64,000 nucleotides of DNA from an uncultured Collinsella sp. (GTDB lineage Bacteria > Actinomycetota > Coriobacteriia > Coriobacteriales > Coriobacteriaceae): the NCBI GenBank assembly GCA_958369225.1, contig CATXID010000001.1, positions 248,001 through 312,000 of the forward strand, read 5' to 3'. The notes below the pieces were generated by a model. That model saw nothing but the letters and a program-made list of their open reading frames with translations. It was not told where the DNA came from and searched no databases. Positions 30,909-39,937 of this stretch are shown piece by piece. Numbering within the stretch: the stretch's first letter is position 1; each line of letters starts with the position of its first letter. The position numbers and the translations under genes were made by a program.

Positions 30909-31590
30909 CGAAGCCGCCAATCTGATTCAGTATGTTTTTGATTTCGCTTACGCCGCCGAGATGGCTGCACACCTTGTGAACTTCGGTCGGAACAAGAGAG
31001 CACGTCTTCATATCATTGTGCTCGTGCCAGGTGTACTCATTTGCCTCGCGCCATTTCTTGACATCCTGGTGCGTCCAATCATCTTTGCTATCGCGATGCT
31101 CAAGGTTCCAAGCTTTTGCGCATTCAATGTCTGCCTTTTCATAGTTGCCGATAATGCGCTCGCCGTTCTCGCCCATCTGCGAAAGCCTGTGCTGGCCCAT
31201 ACCCTGTATGATTACCCTTGCTTCCTCAACAAGGCTGAAGTCAGGAATGCCATTTTTGTATTCGATGCCCCTAAGACCTTTGTTTCGAAGGATCTCGCGG
31301 ACCCTATCGGCTGTGGGAATAAACATCGATTCCCCTCGATCGCCCGACCATTTGCCATGGGGATTATCCATGCTCGGTGTACGGTCCAGCCTCTCCTTAT
31401 AGCTCGAAGGATAATCGCACGATTCCACCGAGGGTCTAATCAATTTGTCGGGATCGATGGATTCGCTACGGCTGGCATTTTTAACCTCTGCCTTGGTTTC
31501 CTTTGATTCGGGGCCAATGAATTTATCGGGATTGAACCCAAGTTTATCGCCTAGCTCGGCCACGCCGTCTTTTATTTGCTTGAACTCCAT
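30901..31590 (-). CDS. WHH/HNH (ENDO VII superfamily) nuclease toxin-like protein
   Basis: The protein has 229 residues. The last third, from about residue 85, follows the layout of WHH nuclease toxins: RGESMFIP, then GIEYKNGIPDFS, then YTWHEHNDM...LVP..VHKVCSHLGG near residues 184-213. The Trp-His-x-His and distal His form the metal-dependent nuclease site in that superfamily. The first 70 residues are polar, without a signal peptide, and contain a doublet NPDKFIGPES and DPDKLIRPSV. This is normally the C-terminal toxin domain of polymorphic toxins, so a short stand-alone form is unusual. Its ATG overlaps the HerA-gene stop (TAATG). Confidence 0.72.
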   Translation of the reverse strand: MEFKQIKDGVAELGDKLGFNPDKFIGPESKETKAEVKNASRSESIDPDKLIRPSVESCDYPSSYKERLDRTPSMDNPHGKWSGDRGESMFIPTADRVREILRNKGLRGIEYKNGIPDFSLVEEARVIIQGMGQHRLSQMGENGERIIGNYEKADIECAKAWNLEHRDSKDDWTHQDVKKWREANEYTWHEHNDMKTCSLVPTEVHKVCSHLGGVSEIKNILNQIGGFDD

Positions 31591-34500
31591 TAGCTCACCT
31601 CGCTATTCTCGTTCCAGCTGTGCCAATCGGAATATGCTTGGGTATCTTGCATTTGCAGATACAGGACATCGGTCATGATGCCCTGGATGATGGCCTGCCT
31701 GGTGCGGCTGTCGATATCGCGGTCGATGGAGGACCTGAGTGCCGCGTCCGCCGTCATTGTCCATTGTTCGGCTTCATCGCTGCACTCGCGTTCGTCCTCG
31801 ACCGCTTTGACAACGTTGGGAAACAGTGTGCTCATTATGGGTCCCAGCTTGGTCATGCGCGGTTCGGCGGGTGGGTTTTGGACGGTGCGCAAGATCTTGA
31901 CCTTTGTAGACGCGTCGATATGGAGGCGATCGAGCCGCTCTCGAACGCTATGCAGCTCCGCCTTGGTTCCGATGCTGATTCCGTAGGCCAGCATGCGCGC
32001 TACGGCAAGGGCATCATCGCTCTGGTTACTTGCGGCATCGTCGACGGGGCGGCTGTAGGTAAAGTGCTCGCCATCCTCTGCTTTGGCGATCTTGCAGAGC
32101 ACCGGCTCAACCCAATCGTTTTGGTAAATGGCCGCAACGCCCTTAGGCAAGCGTGCCAGTTCGACGATCTGTTGGTCGTTGAGGTTGGCAGCGCGACCGG
32201 CGAGCTCGCGGTCCGAAAGATCGGGCAGGCGATGGATGATCTTGGTATTTGTGTTGCGAATGGCTGCCATATCGAGAAGGCCGGGCGCCTGGTCGGCGAT
32301 AATGAAGCCTTCGCCGTATGTACGCATCTCGGCGATGGCATTTGAGATCATTTCGACGCTCTTGCCTGTCAGGTCGCCGCTCTCCGAGCCTTGGCTGCTC
32401 GACGATCGCTTAAGCAGGTTGTGCGCCTCTTCAAGCACGGTCAGATGACGAAGCGGCTGGTTCATGCCCTTTTTCTCGGCTATGCGATGTTCTTGAAGTT
32501 TGAGTACAAGAAGACCCATGAGTAGGGATTTTGTTTCGGCGGAGCCAATGCGCGATAGATCGATGACTGTGTTGGCGTCAAAAAGCACGCTAGCATCGAC
32601 TTCGTTCGACGAAAGCATCATGCCGTTGAGCCCGTTGGTGAGCGAGTTGAGACGTGTGAGCAGCGACCCCTTGTAGGCGCCCTTATTTTCGGCATCGTAC
32701 TCGCTGGAGTCGAGAATCTCGCGGACGTTGCGGGCAACATCTGCAAAGCAGGGAAAGAGATCGGCTCCATATGGGTTATCAGAAGCGGCAAGATCCCATC
32801 CGCAGTCTTCGTATGACCTGGCGACAGCGTCTTTAAGGACGGCGGGCATAGCGGCGTACATGGGCCAGCAAACATTAAAGATCTCAACGAGTCGGTCGAG
32901 GTGCTCCAGCGCATGGATGCCGGACGGGAAGCTAAAAGGATTGATGTGCAGGAGCGGCGTGAATTCTGGATTGGTTCCAAAGACGTTTACGTCTTCGCGG
33001 CCCCCGTACACGTCCTTGTATTCGCCCTTGGCAGGTTCAATGACAAGGAATTTGACCTGCCGATCGAGCGCCTGATCGAGGATGCGGCAGACGGTATTGG
33101 TCTTTCCTGCGCCGGTGCTGCCCGTAACAAAGGTGTGCGAGGCGAGCGAGTCTTTTGACAGGAACGTCCTAATGCGTTCCTCGCGATGCATGTGGAAAAC
33201 CTTGCCTATGCAAAGACCTTGTTGGGGCTGCGTGCCATCGAACGTCGAGACATTGCGCCCAAAAGAAGCGCACTCGATGACGGGCAGGCCTGGGACGGAC
33301 TTCTTGGGAAAGTTGAGCGAGTAGGCAAGCTCCTTGCCCGATAGGGCGGCGGTTGCATCGACTGTTGCCGGATAGACCGAAAAGCTCGGATGTTGATCGA
33401 GCAGGGCGGGGGAGAGGGCAAAAACAGGATGGCGCAAATCGCGAAGGTAGGAGCAGATTGCCGCGGCATCGGCACTTTGCTCTCCGAGGTCTCCACGCCA
33501 GAGGTTTACCGCAGCCTGAGACATATAGGACTCTTTGCCCTGGGTGAGGGCGAGGTAAGTGTGGGCAACGTTGTTCGCGACGTTGTGGTCTTCTGATAGC
33601 ACGTAGGCGCAAAAGTCCCACATGCCGAGTGCCGAGGCAAGGTCGTAGCGCTTCATTTGCAACTCGAGTATTTCGAGCGCGTGTTGGATGGAGTAATTCT
33701 TGAACGTCTGTGTGATGCCTTCGTCGGCGCCGATGGTAGCGGTGACCGTGCTTGAGCGTGCGAACGTTCCGCCAAAGTTTGCACCTAGATTTACTGCCTG
33801 CGAAACACCGGAAGTCACGGAGGCTCCCTTAGAGACGGCCTTGCCAACACCGCTGGTGACGGCTTTGCCGAGCGAGTTGGATATGGCCTTGCCGGTAGAT
33901 GAGCTCGTACCTTTTGCTGTAGACGTGGAGTGCGACGAGCTCTCGGTGTGGCTTGCGGATACGCCGAGATTGCCGCCGCCGTATACGCCTGCGGATGCGC
34001 CTGCGCTTACACCTAGGCTTACGCTCCCGCTCGAGGATTCATTTCTGCCGTCGGCGACCGCATCCGTGATGCTTTCGGTCGATGTGGACGAGTCGGTTAC
34101 GCTCTCGTTGCTCGATTCCGAGACCGACCCGTTTGTCGAGTCCGTTTCGTTGTAGTTTTGAGCAACAGCCTGATTGCTCCCCACCTGCCTGCCGGCACTC
34201 ACGCCTGCATTGATGCCAATCGTCGCGGACGATCCGATGGAGTCGTTTTGGTGGTAGGTGTAGTTGGTCGTCCATGAGGCATAGGGCGTCAGAAGTGAGT
34301 GGAGTTCGGCAAGACGGAGCTTGCGCGATTCAATATCATGGATCGGGGTTGCGAGCAGCACGATAGTGTAGTCTTCGCTCGGCCTGCCAGGCACAATGCC
34401 GTCGAGAACTTTCTCAATGGTTTGCGTGACGAACTTCTCGTTCTTTTCGGCTGGAATATTCGAAACGGCGGCAACCGAAGACGAGCGTCGATTGTCTAGA

Positions 34501-35069
34501 CACGGAATGGGGCCGCGATTGGCGGGTCCCACTTCGGAACCGGGGAAGTTGCCCCTCAGGGCATCCGACATGCGCCGAGAAAAATTATCGGCGTCGATGT
34601 TGTCACGGGCATTGTCACTATTGACGACTGCAAGGAATACCTTGGTGCTTGCACTGGTTCGATTAAAAACCAGCGCAATGTTGCAGTCTTCGTCAGAAAG
34701 AACGTCGTACACATTTACAAGCTTCTCGAGACTGTCTTCGTTCGGGTCGACGATCCACTTCGTGATATTCATGAAGCGGATGTTGTTGTCGGCGTTAAAG
34801 CCCGTGGGGTATTCGATAGAGGGGTCAATCGGCGCGTATACATTTCGCAGCTGCGGCAGATAGGCGTTGTGAAGCTCAACGGCGGCAGTTGCCAAGAGCC
34901 GATTGGTGAGCTCGACAGCTTGCTCGTCTGCCGGATTCGGCTTTTCTGACAAGTATGCTGTTCGCTTTTTGTCGACCTCATCGAGTTGGGAGCTGCTGAG
35001 TACCGAGACGGTTGCGACCGCGTTGCCGGCTATATCGGCAGCGCGCATAATCGCGTTTTTGATGCCCAT
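31590..35069 (-). CDS. HerA/FtsK-type ATPase (DUF87-like) with Ser/Gly-rich insert
   Basis: The protein has 1159 residues. Residues 1-275 form an uncharacterised domain. Residues about 275-440 are dominated by Ser, Gly, Ala and Thr in short alternating repeats. A helical segment follows. The ATPase has Walker A TGSTGAGKTNT near residue 650, Walker B LTVLEEAHN near residue 876, and the downstream ADQAPGLLD and RLPDLSDRELAGRAA blocks typical of HerA-like hexameric translocases. Such motors move DNA or substrates through rings. It lies 9 bp after the GTPase gene and overlaps the toxin gene by one base, so all are cotranslated. I infer a motor that handles the toxin or its target. Confidence 0.85.
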   Translation of the reverse strand: MGIKNAIMRAADIAGNAVATVSVLSSSQLDEVDKKRTAYLSEKPNPADEQAVELTNRLLATAAVELHNAYLPQLRNVYAPIDPSIEYPTGFNADNNIRFMNITKWIVDPNEDSLEKLVNVYDVLSDEDCNIALVFNRTSASTKVFLAVVNSDNARDNIDADNFSRRMSDALRGNFPGSEVGPANRGPIPCLDNRRSSSVAAVSNIPAEKNEKFVTQTIEKVLDGIVPGRPSEDYTIVLLATPIHDIESRKLRLAELHSLLTPYASWTTNYTYHQNDSIGSSATIGINAGVSAGRQVGSNQAVAQNYNETDSTNGSVSESSNESVTDSSTSTESITDAVADGRNESSSGSVSLGVSAGASAGVYGGGNLGVSASHTESSSHSTSTAKGTSSSTGKAISNSLGKAVTSGVGKAVSKGASVTSGVSQAVNLGANFGGTFARSSTVTATIGADEGITQTFKNYSIQHALEILELQMKRYDLASALGMWDFCAYVLSEDHNVANNVAHTYLALTQGKESYMSQAAVNLWRGDLGEQSADAAAICSYLRDLRHPVFALSPALLDQHPSFSVYPATVDATAALSGKELAYSLNFPKKSVPGLPVIECASFGRNVSTFDGTQPQQGLCIGKVFHMHREERIRTFLSKDSLASHTFVTGSTGAGKTNTVCRILDQALDRQVKFLVIEPAKGEYKDVYGGREDVNVFGTNPEFTPLLHINPFSFPSGIHALEHLDRLVEIFNVCWPMYAAMPAVLKDAVARSYEDCGWDLAASDNPYGADLFPCFADVARNVREILDSSEYDAENKGAYKGSLLTRLNSLTNGLNGMMLSSNEVDASVLFDANTVIDLSRIGSAETKSLLMGLLVLKLQEHRIAEKKGMNQPLRHLTVLEEAHNLLKRSSSSQGSESGDLTGKSVEMISNAIAEMRTYGEGFIIADQAPGLLDMAAIRNTNTKIIHRLPDLSDRELAGRAANLNDQQIVELARLPKGVAAIYQNDWVEPVLCKIAKAEDGEHFTYSRPVDDAASNQSDDALAVARMLAYGISIGTKAELHSVRERLDRLHIDASTKVKILRTVQNPPAEPRMTKLGPIMSTLFPNVVKAVEDERECSDEAEQWTMTADAALRSSIDRDIDSRTRQAIIQGIMTDVLYLQMQDTQAYSDWHSWNENSEVS

Positions 35070-35078
35070 GCGATCAGC

Positions 35079-37661
35079 CTATTCCTTCCAATTAATGACG
35101 CGCGCAATGTACTCTTTTCGATTATTGAGCGTCTCGAGTTTTGCCTCGAGAGCGTTAATCTCCGCGGTTTGCCTGTTGATGTCTTCGACATGGCCATGGA
35201 GCACCGGGTTGTAGTCGGTGATATTGCTCGTAATTTGGCCGAGCAGCTCGTTGAGCCATTCGGTAAAGCCGTAGGTATGCTCGCGCTCTGTTTCGGCGCG
35301 TGCTTCGCAGAAACACCGTGAGATTTCGCGGTTGAATTTGTCTTCGACTTTCCTAAGCAAAAGCTTGTCGGATTTAAAGATGACACGGTCCATGAGCTTC
35401 AGTTCGGTAAAGTCTGCCTTGCTGAAAATGGGGCCCTTTGTCTTATCGAGCGCGAGGCCACGATATTTAAGAATGATATCGCCGACCTCTTGGCGCTTCT
35501 CTTCGGAAAGAGGATTGTCGCTGCTGGTAGCGATGCGATAGAGGGCATCGCGGCTATGCTCCGCACAATCCTTCCAATAGCTTTGCGACAGCTCGTCGAT
35601 GGTCTGAGCTATTTGCTCGGCACATTTGTCATAGTGATTGATGACCTCGTTAAAGAGTTGGTCGGCGGCATCTTTGTCGGCTGTTCTTTCGGCAGCCTTT
35701 GCGTCGGATCTTTTTTGGAGCGCATCGGTGATGTCATCACAAAGGCCTTTGCCAACCTCCGCTAACCCAAATGTTGGCTGGGGGTCGATGCCCTTTTGCG
35801 TGTTGGCCGGGCTTCCTTTTATCGATTCGCCGAGCCTATTGAAAAAGTTAGGGGCGATTGAGTCAAACGCTTGCGCGGCTGCGTTCGACCGTTTTGAGTA
35901 TCCGAGGCGCTCTCGCTTGTCTTCGGTAATGACGCCTTGACGCGCCTGAAGCGTGTCAAGGTTGGTTTTCCACTGCTCGGCGGAAACGTTCCTGTCGATG
36001 GCGCCGGCATAGCTGGCCGAGGAGTCCAGCCTTGCATGCTCTCTGCAGTCTTCGAGTTGGTTGATGAGATTGCGCTTATCCTCTTCGAGCTCGGCTTCTC
36101 GCTGTGCTTTCTTTTGTTCGAGGTCGGTTTTCTTATCGGCAATTTCTTCTTCGGTTATGCAGACAATTTCTTGTAGGAGCGATTCCGACCTGCTGCATTT
36201 GTTGTAGGCAGAGTACCGCTCGGCAAACAGCCGTATTTCATTTTCGATACAAAAGAGTCCGCTGTTGGCAAGAAGGAGGTCCTTGCAAGCTTCGGATTCG
36301 CGGTTGGTTCTGCGCGAGATCTGTCCCGGAAGGATGTCGTAGCGGTAGAGCGTTTTGTAGAAGCGGCTTGTTGGATCGGTGTATTTACGCTGCTGGTCTT
36401 CGAATTTTTCGGCATAGTTGTCGCTTATAAACTCACTGGAGTTCTTTGAGCCTAGGCCGAGGATGGAAGAAACAAAGTAGATACCTTGACCATAGAGGCT
36501 GGATGGAATGGACTGACGCATGATGTCCGAGACTCGTTCGTCGTCGAACCCGCCTTTGGGAAGGTCGGCGGAATCGGCCTTGTTAACCACAATCATGGTA
36601 AAACGCTCGTCAATTGCGGGAATCTGCTCTATTTCGTTAGAGAGGTTCTTGTTGTCCTTCGTATCGAAAGAGCTGTACTCTGCAACGAAAATGGGAAGGC
36701 CATTCGAGAGGCCCTCCATTGCCTGTTTGAGCACTCGGGCGTGATCGGCGTTGGAGTCGGAGTTTGAGCCCGGGGTGTCAAAGATGACAAACTCCCTGTC
36801 GTGAGGCCATGGATCGGTATCGCTAAAGGGCACCTCGATTCTGATCAGATCGGAGATGGTCCGGTCGTCTTCATCGGCATGGTATGAGTTAAGAACCTTG
36901 AGGGCGCTGTTCATATGGGAAGCCATACCGGGCATGGAGTCGGCGACTTTGGCTGCAATCATGTCGTATAGGGGCTCCCCCACAAGCTCTTTGTTTTCCA
37001 TGAGGCCATCAAGATCAAAACGTAGCAAGAATCGCCTGTTGCCACAGGAGAATTGAACCATCGCGCGATCTCGGTCTTTTGAACGTTTGATTTGAAATAT
37101 GCGGGCCGTTACAGGCTCGTCGCCGCTGGGAAGGATCTCCATGCCAATGAGGGCGTTGATGAGCGTCGATTTGCCTGCACTATAGCTGCCGAGCACACAC
37201 AGCGGGATGACGTCGCTCGAGACATCGGTGAACTTCCTAATTTGCTCAGAGACTTTTGTTCGCTCGGAGACTGATTCGTCTACGAGCCCCTGGATTTCTC
37301 TGAAGACTTCGACAATCTCCGGCAAGACGTCTCGGGCGTTTGATAGATAACGCTCGTCTCGTATGGCCTCGTATGTGTTGGCGCGTGGTCCTTCGGTACA
37401 GATGGCGAGCAGCTCCTGCCATTCGTCGTCCGCACCTTCAAAATGCAATTCGATTTTATCGCCGCCGCCGAACTCTTTGGCGAGGATGTCGATGATCTCT
37501 TCGGCCTTAAAGGGGAAGAATCCGTTAACGATCTTCGTGCTATGGAGCGCGCTATTGGGGTTTGAGGAGGTCGTTATTTCTTGCCAACCGTTATCCCATC
37601 GGAAGAACCGGACAATTTCTTGATATGGATTGCTGACGATCTTGATTTTAATGTCTGCCAT
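35079..37661 (-). CDS. Dynamin-like GTPase
   Basis: The protein has 860 residues. Residues 1-110 are an unrecognised N-terminal domain. The GTPase has G1 LGSYSAGKSTLINALIG near residues 154-170, DTPGSNSDS near residue 295 and VNKAD near residue 360. A long helical region rich in Glu/Lys/Arg, probably coiled coil, spans about 490-560, and further helices run to the C-terminus. There is no clear membrane span, though bacterial dynamins can bind membranes through loops. It is the first gene of the island operon. Bacterial dynamins are known to act in membrane repair and in anti-phage defence, which fits a conflict role here, but this is inference. Confidence 0.85.
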   Translation of the reverse strand: MADIKIKIVSNPYQEIVRFFRWDNGWQEITTSSNPNSALHSTKIVNGFFPFKAEEIIDILAKEFGGGDKIELHFEGADDEWQELLAICTEGPRANTYEAIRDERYLSNARDVLPEIVEVFREIQGLVDESVSERTKVSEQIRKFTDVSSDVIPLCVLGSYSAGKSTLINALIGMEILPSGDEPVTARIFQIKRSKDRDRAMVQFSCGNRRFLLRFDLDGLMENKELVGEPLYDMIAAKVADSMPGMASHMNSALKVLNSYHADEDDRTISDLIRIEVPFSDTDPWPHDREFVIFDTPGSNSDSNADHARVLKQAMEGLSNGLPIFVAEYSSFDTKDNKNLSNEIEQIPAIDERFTMIVVNKADSADLPKGGFDDERVSDIMRQSIPSSLYGQGIYFVSSILGLGSKNSSEFISDNYAEKFEDQQRKYTDPTSRFYKTLYRYDILPGQISRRTNRESEACKDLLLANSGLFCIENEIRLFAERYSAYNKCSRSESLLQEIVCITEEEIADKKTDLEQKKAQREAELEEDKRNLINQLEDCREHARLDSSASYAGAIDRNVSAEQWKTNLDTLQARQGVITEDKRERLGYSKRSNAAAQAFDSIAPNFFNRLGESIKGSPANTQKGIDPQPTFGLAEVGKGLCDDITDALQKRSDAKAAERTADKDAADQLFNEVINHYDKCAEQIAQTIDELSQSYWKDCAEHSRDALYRIATSSDNPLSEEKRQEVGDIILKYRGLALDKTKGPIFSKADFTELKLMDRVIFKSDKLLLRKVEDKFNREISRCFCEARAETEREHTYGFTEWLNELLGQITSNITDYNPVLHGHVEDINRQTAEINALEAKLETLNNRKEYIARVINWKE

Positions 37662-37783
37662 CGTTCAACTACCTTTGTAGGTCAGGTGTGGGAATATGCT
37701 GCCTTCATCATAGGATAGCCACCCGTGCGGACACCTCTCTATTCGCTTAGCGGCATCTCGGCGGTACCATTTATTTGGCAAGA

Positions 37784-37838
37784 TCCTCGCCATCACCGTG
37801 CTGTTCCCGGCCATACGCCGCGCAAAGCCCGTTGCCTA
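37784..37838 (+). pseudogene. Duplicated 3' end of the MFS gene (right edge of island)
   Basis: 37784-37832 is identical to 30263-30311, and the match continues through the stop codon region with a few changes. No upstream part of an MFS gene is present, so it is a remnant rather than a gene. Confidence 0.9.
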
Positions 37839-37854
37839 ATCACGTTCCCTCATC

Positions 37855-37921
37855 AGTTGCGGTGGAATAGTTCCTGTTTAAGGCCTCTGAAGGCCCAAGC
37901 AGGAACTATTCCACCGCAACT
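37855..37921 (+). repeat. GTTGCGGTGRAATA hairpin family, copy 3
   Basis: AGTTGCGGTGGAATAGTTCCTG (37855-37876) is perfectly complementary to 37900-37921, giving 22 bp, followed by TTATTTT. It follows the duplicated MFS end exactly as copy 2 follows the intact gene. Confidence 0.9.
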
Positions 37922-37992
37922 TATTTTGGGGAAGAGGATACAAGCCGGGCATACAATGGATGTCGTTGTGTTGAGCTTGCCGGGAGGTTGCT

Positions 37993-39369
37993 ATGTGGGC
38001 ATACGAGACGACGTTCTATCAGATCTATCCGCTGGGCTTTTGCGGAGCTCCGCGCGAAAACGCCGCGCCCGTTGCCGAGGATGAACTCGCCCAGGCTGCC
38101 AACGCCGCGCCAAACCCCGATGCGCCCATCATGAAGATCGCCCAATGGGCCGACTACCTGCAGGAACTCGGTATTGGCGCTGTGCTCATCAACCCGCCGC
38201 TCGAGTCTGATAGCCACGGCTACGACACGCGCAGTCTGTGCCATATCGACCGTCGCCTGGGTGGGGATGCCGATTTTGCCGCCGTGTGCGAGACGCTGCA
38301 CGCCCATGGCATCCGCGTGGTGCTCGATGCCGTCTTCAACCACGTCGGTCGCGGCTTTTGGGCCTTTCGCGATGTGCAGGAGCGCAAGTGGGACTCGCCC
38401 TACAAGGATTGGTTCCACATCAGTTTTGACGGCGATTCCTGCTATGGCGACGGCTTTTGGTACGAGGGCTGGGAGGGCCATTTTGAGCTTGTGAAGCTCA
38501 ACCTTCAAAACCCCGCCGTGGTCGATTACCTGCTCGAGTCCGTGCGCCGTTGGGCTGACGTGTTTGGCGTTGACGGCCTGCGCCTGGACGTTGCCTATAT
38601 GCTCGACCGCGACTTTATGCGCCGCCTGCACTCCTTTACCCGTGAGCTCAAGCCCGACTTTGTGCTGATTGGTGAGACGCTCCACGGCGACTATAACCAG
38701 ATCGTCAACGACGAGATGCTCGACTCCTGCACCAACTACGAGTGCTACAAGGGCCTGTACTCCAGCTTTAACTCGGCCAACATGTTCGAGATTGCCCATT
38801 CACTGCATCGCCAGTTTGGCGGCGATCCGTGGTGCATCTACCGCGGTAAACACCTGCTGTCGTTTGTCGACAACCACGACGTGCCGCGCCTGGCGAGCAT
38901 CCTGACGGACAAGTCCTGCCTGCGCCCCGCCTACGGCATGCTCTTTGGCATGCCGGGCATCCCATGCGTCTACTATGGCAGCGAGTGGGGGATTGCCGGC
39001 GAAAAGGGCGGCCCCGATGGTGACTGGGCGCTGCGACCTGCGCTCGATGAGCCTGCGCCCAACGAGCTGACGGCATTTGTTAAGCGGCTCGCGCACCTAC
39101 GCTCGGCAAACGACGCGGCGGCCCGTGCCCTCAACTACGGCGCGTACCGCAACGTGGTGATCCAGAACAAGCAGCTGCTGTTCGAGCGCGCCTGCGACGA
39201 CGCGACGGTGCTCGTGGCGGTCAATGCCGTGAACGAGCCCTATACCTTTGGAGCCGGCGAACTCAACGGCTCCTTCGTTGACCTGCTTGCCGACGATGCG
39301 CCCACGGTCGAGCTTACGGGTACTCTCGAGCTTGCACCCTATGAGGTGCGCTATCTGCTGAGGGCCTAG
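37993..39369 (+). CDS. GH13 alpha-amylase family glycosidase
   Basis: This 458-residue cytosolic (beta/alpha)8 enzyme acts on alpha-glucosidic bonds. The catalytic residues are visible: nucleophile D199 in GLRLDVAYM, acid/base E228 in LIGETLHG, and D296 in FVDNHDVPR. DAVFNHVGRG is conserved region I. A short C-terminal beta domain follows. There is no signal peptide, so it probably trims maltodextrins or cyclic dextrins inside the cell. GGAGG lies before the ATG. The next gene starts 4 bp after the stop, so they share an mRNA. Confidence 0.92.
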   Translation: MWAYETTFYQIYPLGFCGAPRENAAPVAEDELAQAANAAPNPDAPIMKIAQWADYLQELGIGAVLINPPLESDSHGYDTRSLCHIDRRLGGDADFAAVCETLHAHGIRVVLDAVFNHVGRGFWAFRDVQERKWDSPYKDWFHISFDGDSCYGDGFWYEGWEGHFELVKLNLQNPAVVDYLLESVRRWADVFGVDGLRLDVAYMLDRDFMRRLHSFTRELKPDFVLIGETLHGDYNQIVNDEMLDSCTNYECYKGLYSSFNSANMFEIAHSLHRQFGGDPWCIYRGKHLLSFVDNHDVPRLASILTDKSCLRPAYGMLFGMPGIPCVYYGSEWGIAGEKGGPDGDWALRPALDEPAPNELTAFVKRLAHLRSANDAAARALNYGAYRNVVIQNKQLLFERACDDATVLVAVNAVNEPYTFGAGELNGSFVDLLADDAPTVELTGTLELAPYEVRYLLRA

Positions 39370-39372
39370 CCC

Positions 39373-39936
39373 ATGACCGCGCCGGACGAGGGCTATCAGC
39401 ATATTGAGCATGGGTTTGAGCCCGTGTTTGACGAGCGCTCGCGCGTTTTGGTGTTGGGCTCGTTTCCCTCGGTGCTCTCGCGCGCCAACGCCTTCTATTA
39501 CGGTAATCCCCAGAACCGCTTTTGGCGCGTGATGGCCGCGTGCCTCGGTGTGCCTGTACCGCCCAACGAGGGCGACCCTTTGGCAAGCGGTGAGCCTGCG
39601 ACGCTCGAAGCCTCGATTGCCGCCAAGCGGGCCATGCTGCTGAACGGCGGCGTGGCCCTGTGGGATGTGATCGAGAGCTGCGACATTAAGGGCTCAAGCG
39701 ACGCGAGCATCAAAAACGTCGTTCCGGCGCATGTCGAGCGCATTACCGGCGCAGCTCCCATTGAGCAGGTGATATGCAACGGTGGTACAGCTGGCCGGCT
39801 CTACAAGCGCTACCTGCAAGAACGCACCGGGCTGCCGGCCATCGTTCTGCCGTCGACAAGTCCCGCCAACGCGGCATGGCGTCTGGAGCGGCTTGTTGAG
39901 CGCTGGCGCGATGCCGTTGATTGGGGCGCTCGTTAG
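39373..39936 (+). CDS. DNA-deoxyinosine glycosylase (uracil-DNA glycosylase superfamily)
   Basis: This 187-residue repair enzyme has the superfamily motif RVLVLGSFPSVLS near residues 25-37, the NPQNRFWRVM segment typical of the hypoxanthine-DNA glycosylase (family 6) group and a C-terminal PSTSPANAAW motif that contacts DNA. It would remove deaminated adenine (hypoxanthine) or uracil from DNA. It is coupled to the GH13 gene upstream with no functional link evident. It converges on the flavodoxin-like gene, leaving no space for a terminator. Confidence 0.88.
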   Translation: MTAPDEGYQHIEHGFEPVFDERSRVLVLGSFPSVLSRANAFYYGNPQNRFWRVMAACLGVPVPPNEGDPLASGEPATLEASIAAKRAMLLNGGVALWDVIESCDIKGSSDASIKNVVPAHVERITGAAPIEQVICNGGTAGRLYKRYLQERTGLPAIVLPSTSPANAAWRLERLVERWRDAVDWGAR

Positions 39937-39937
39937 T

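Noticed and set aside
30263..37921. Classical transposon or prophage
   Set aside because: No transposase, integrase or phage structural gene is present; the bounding repeat is a host gene end, not an inverted terminal repeat.
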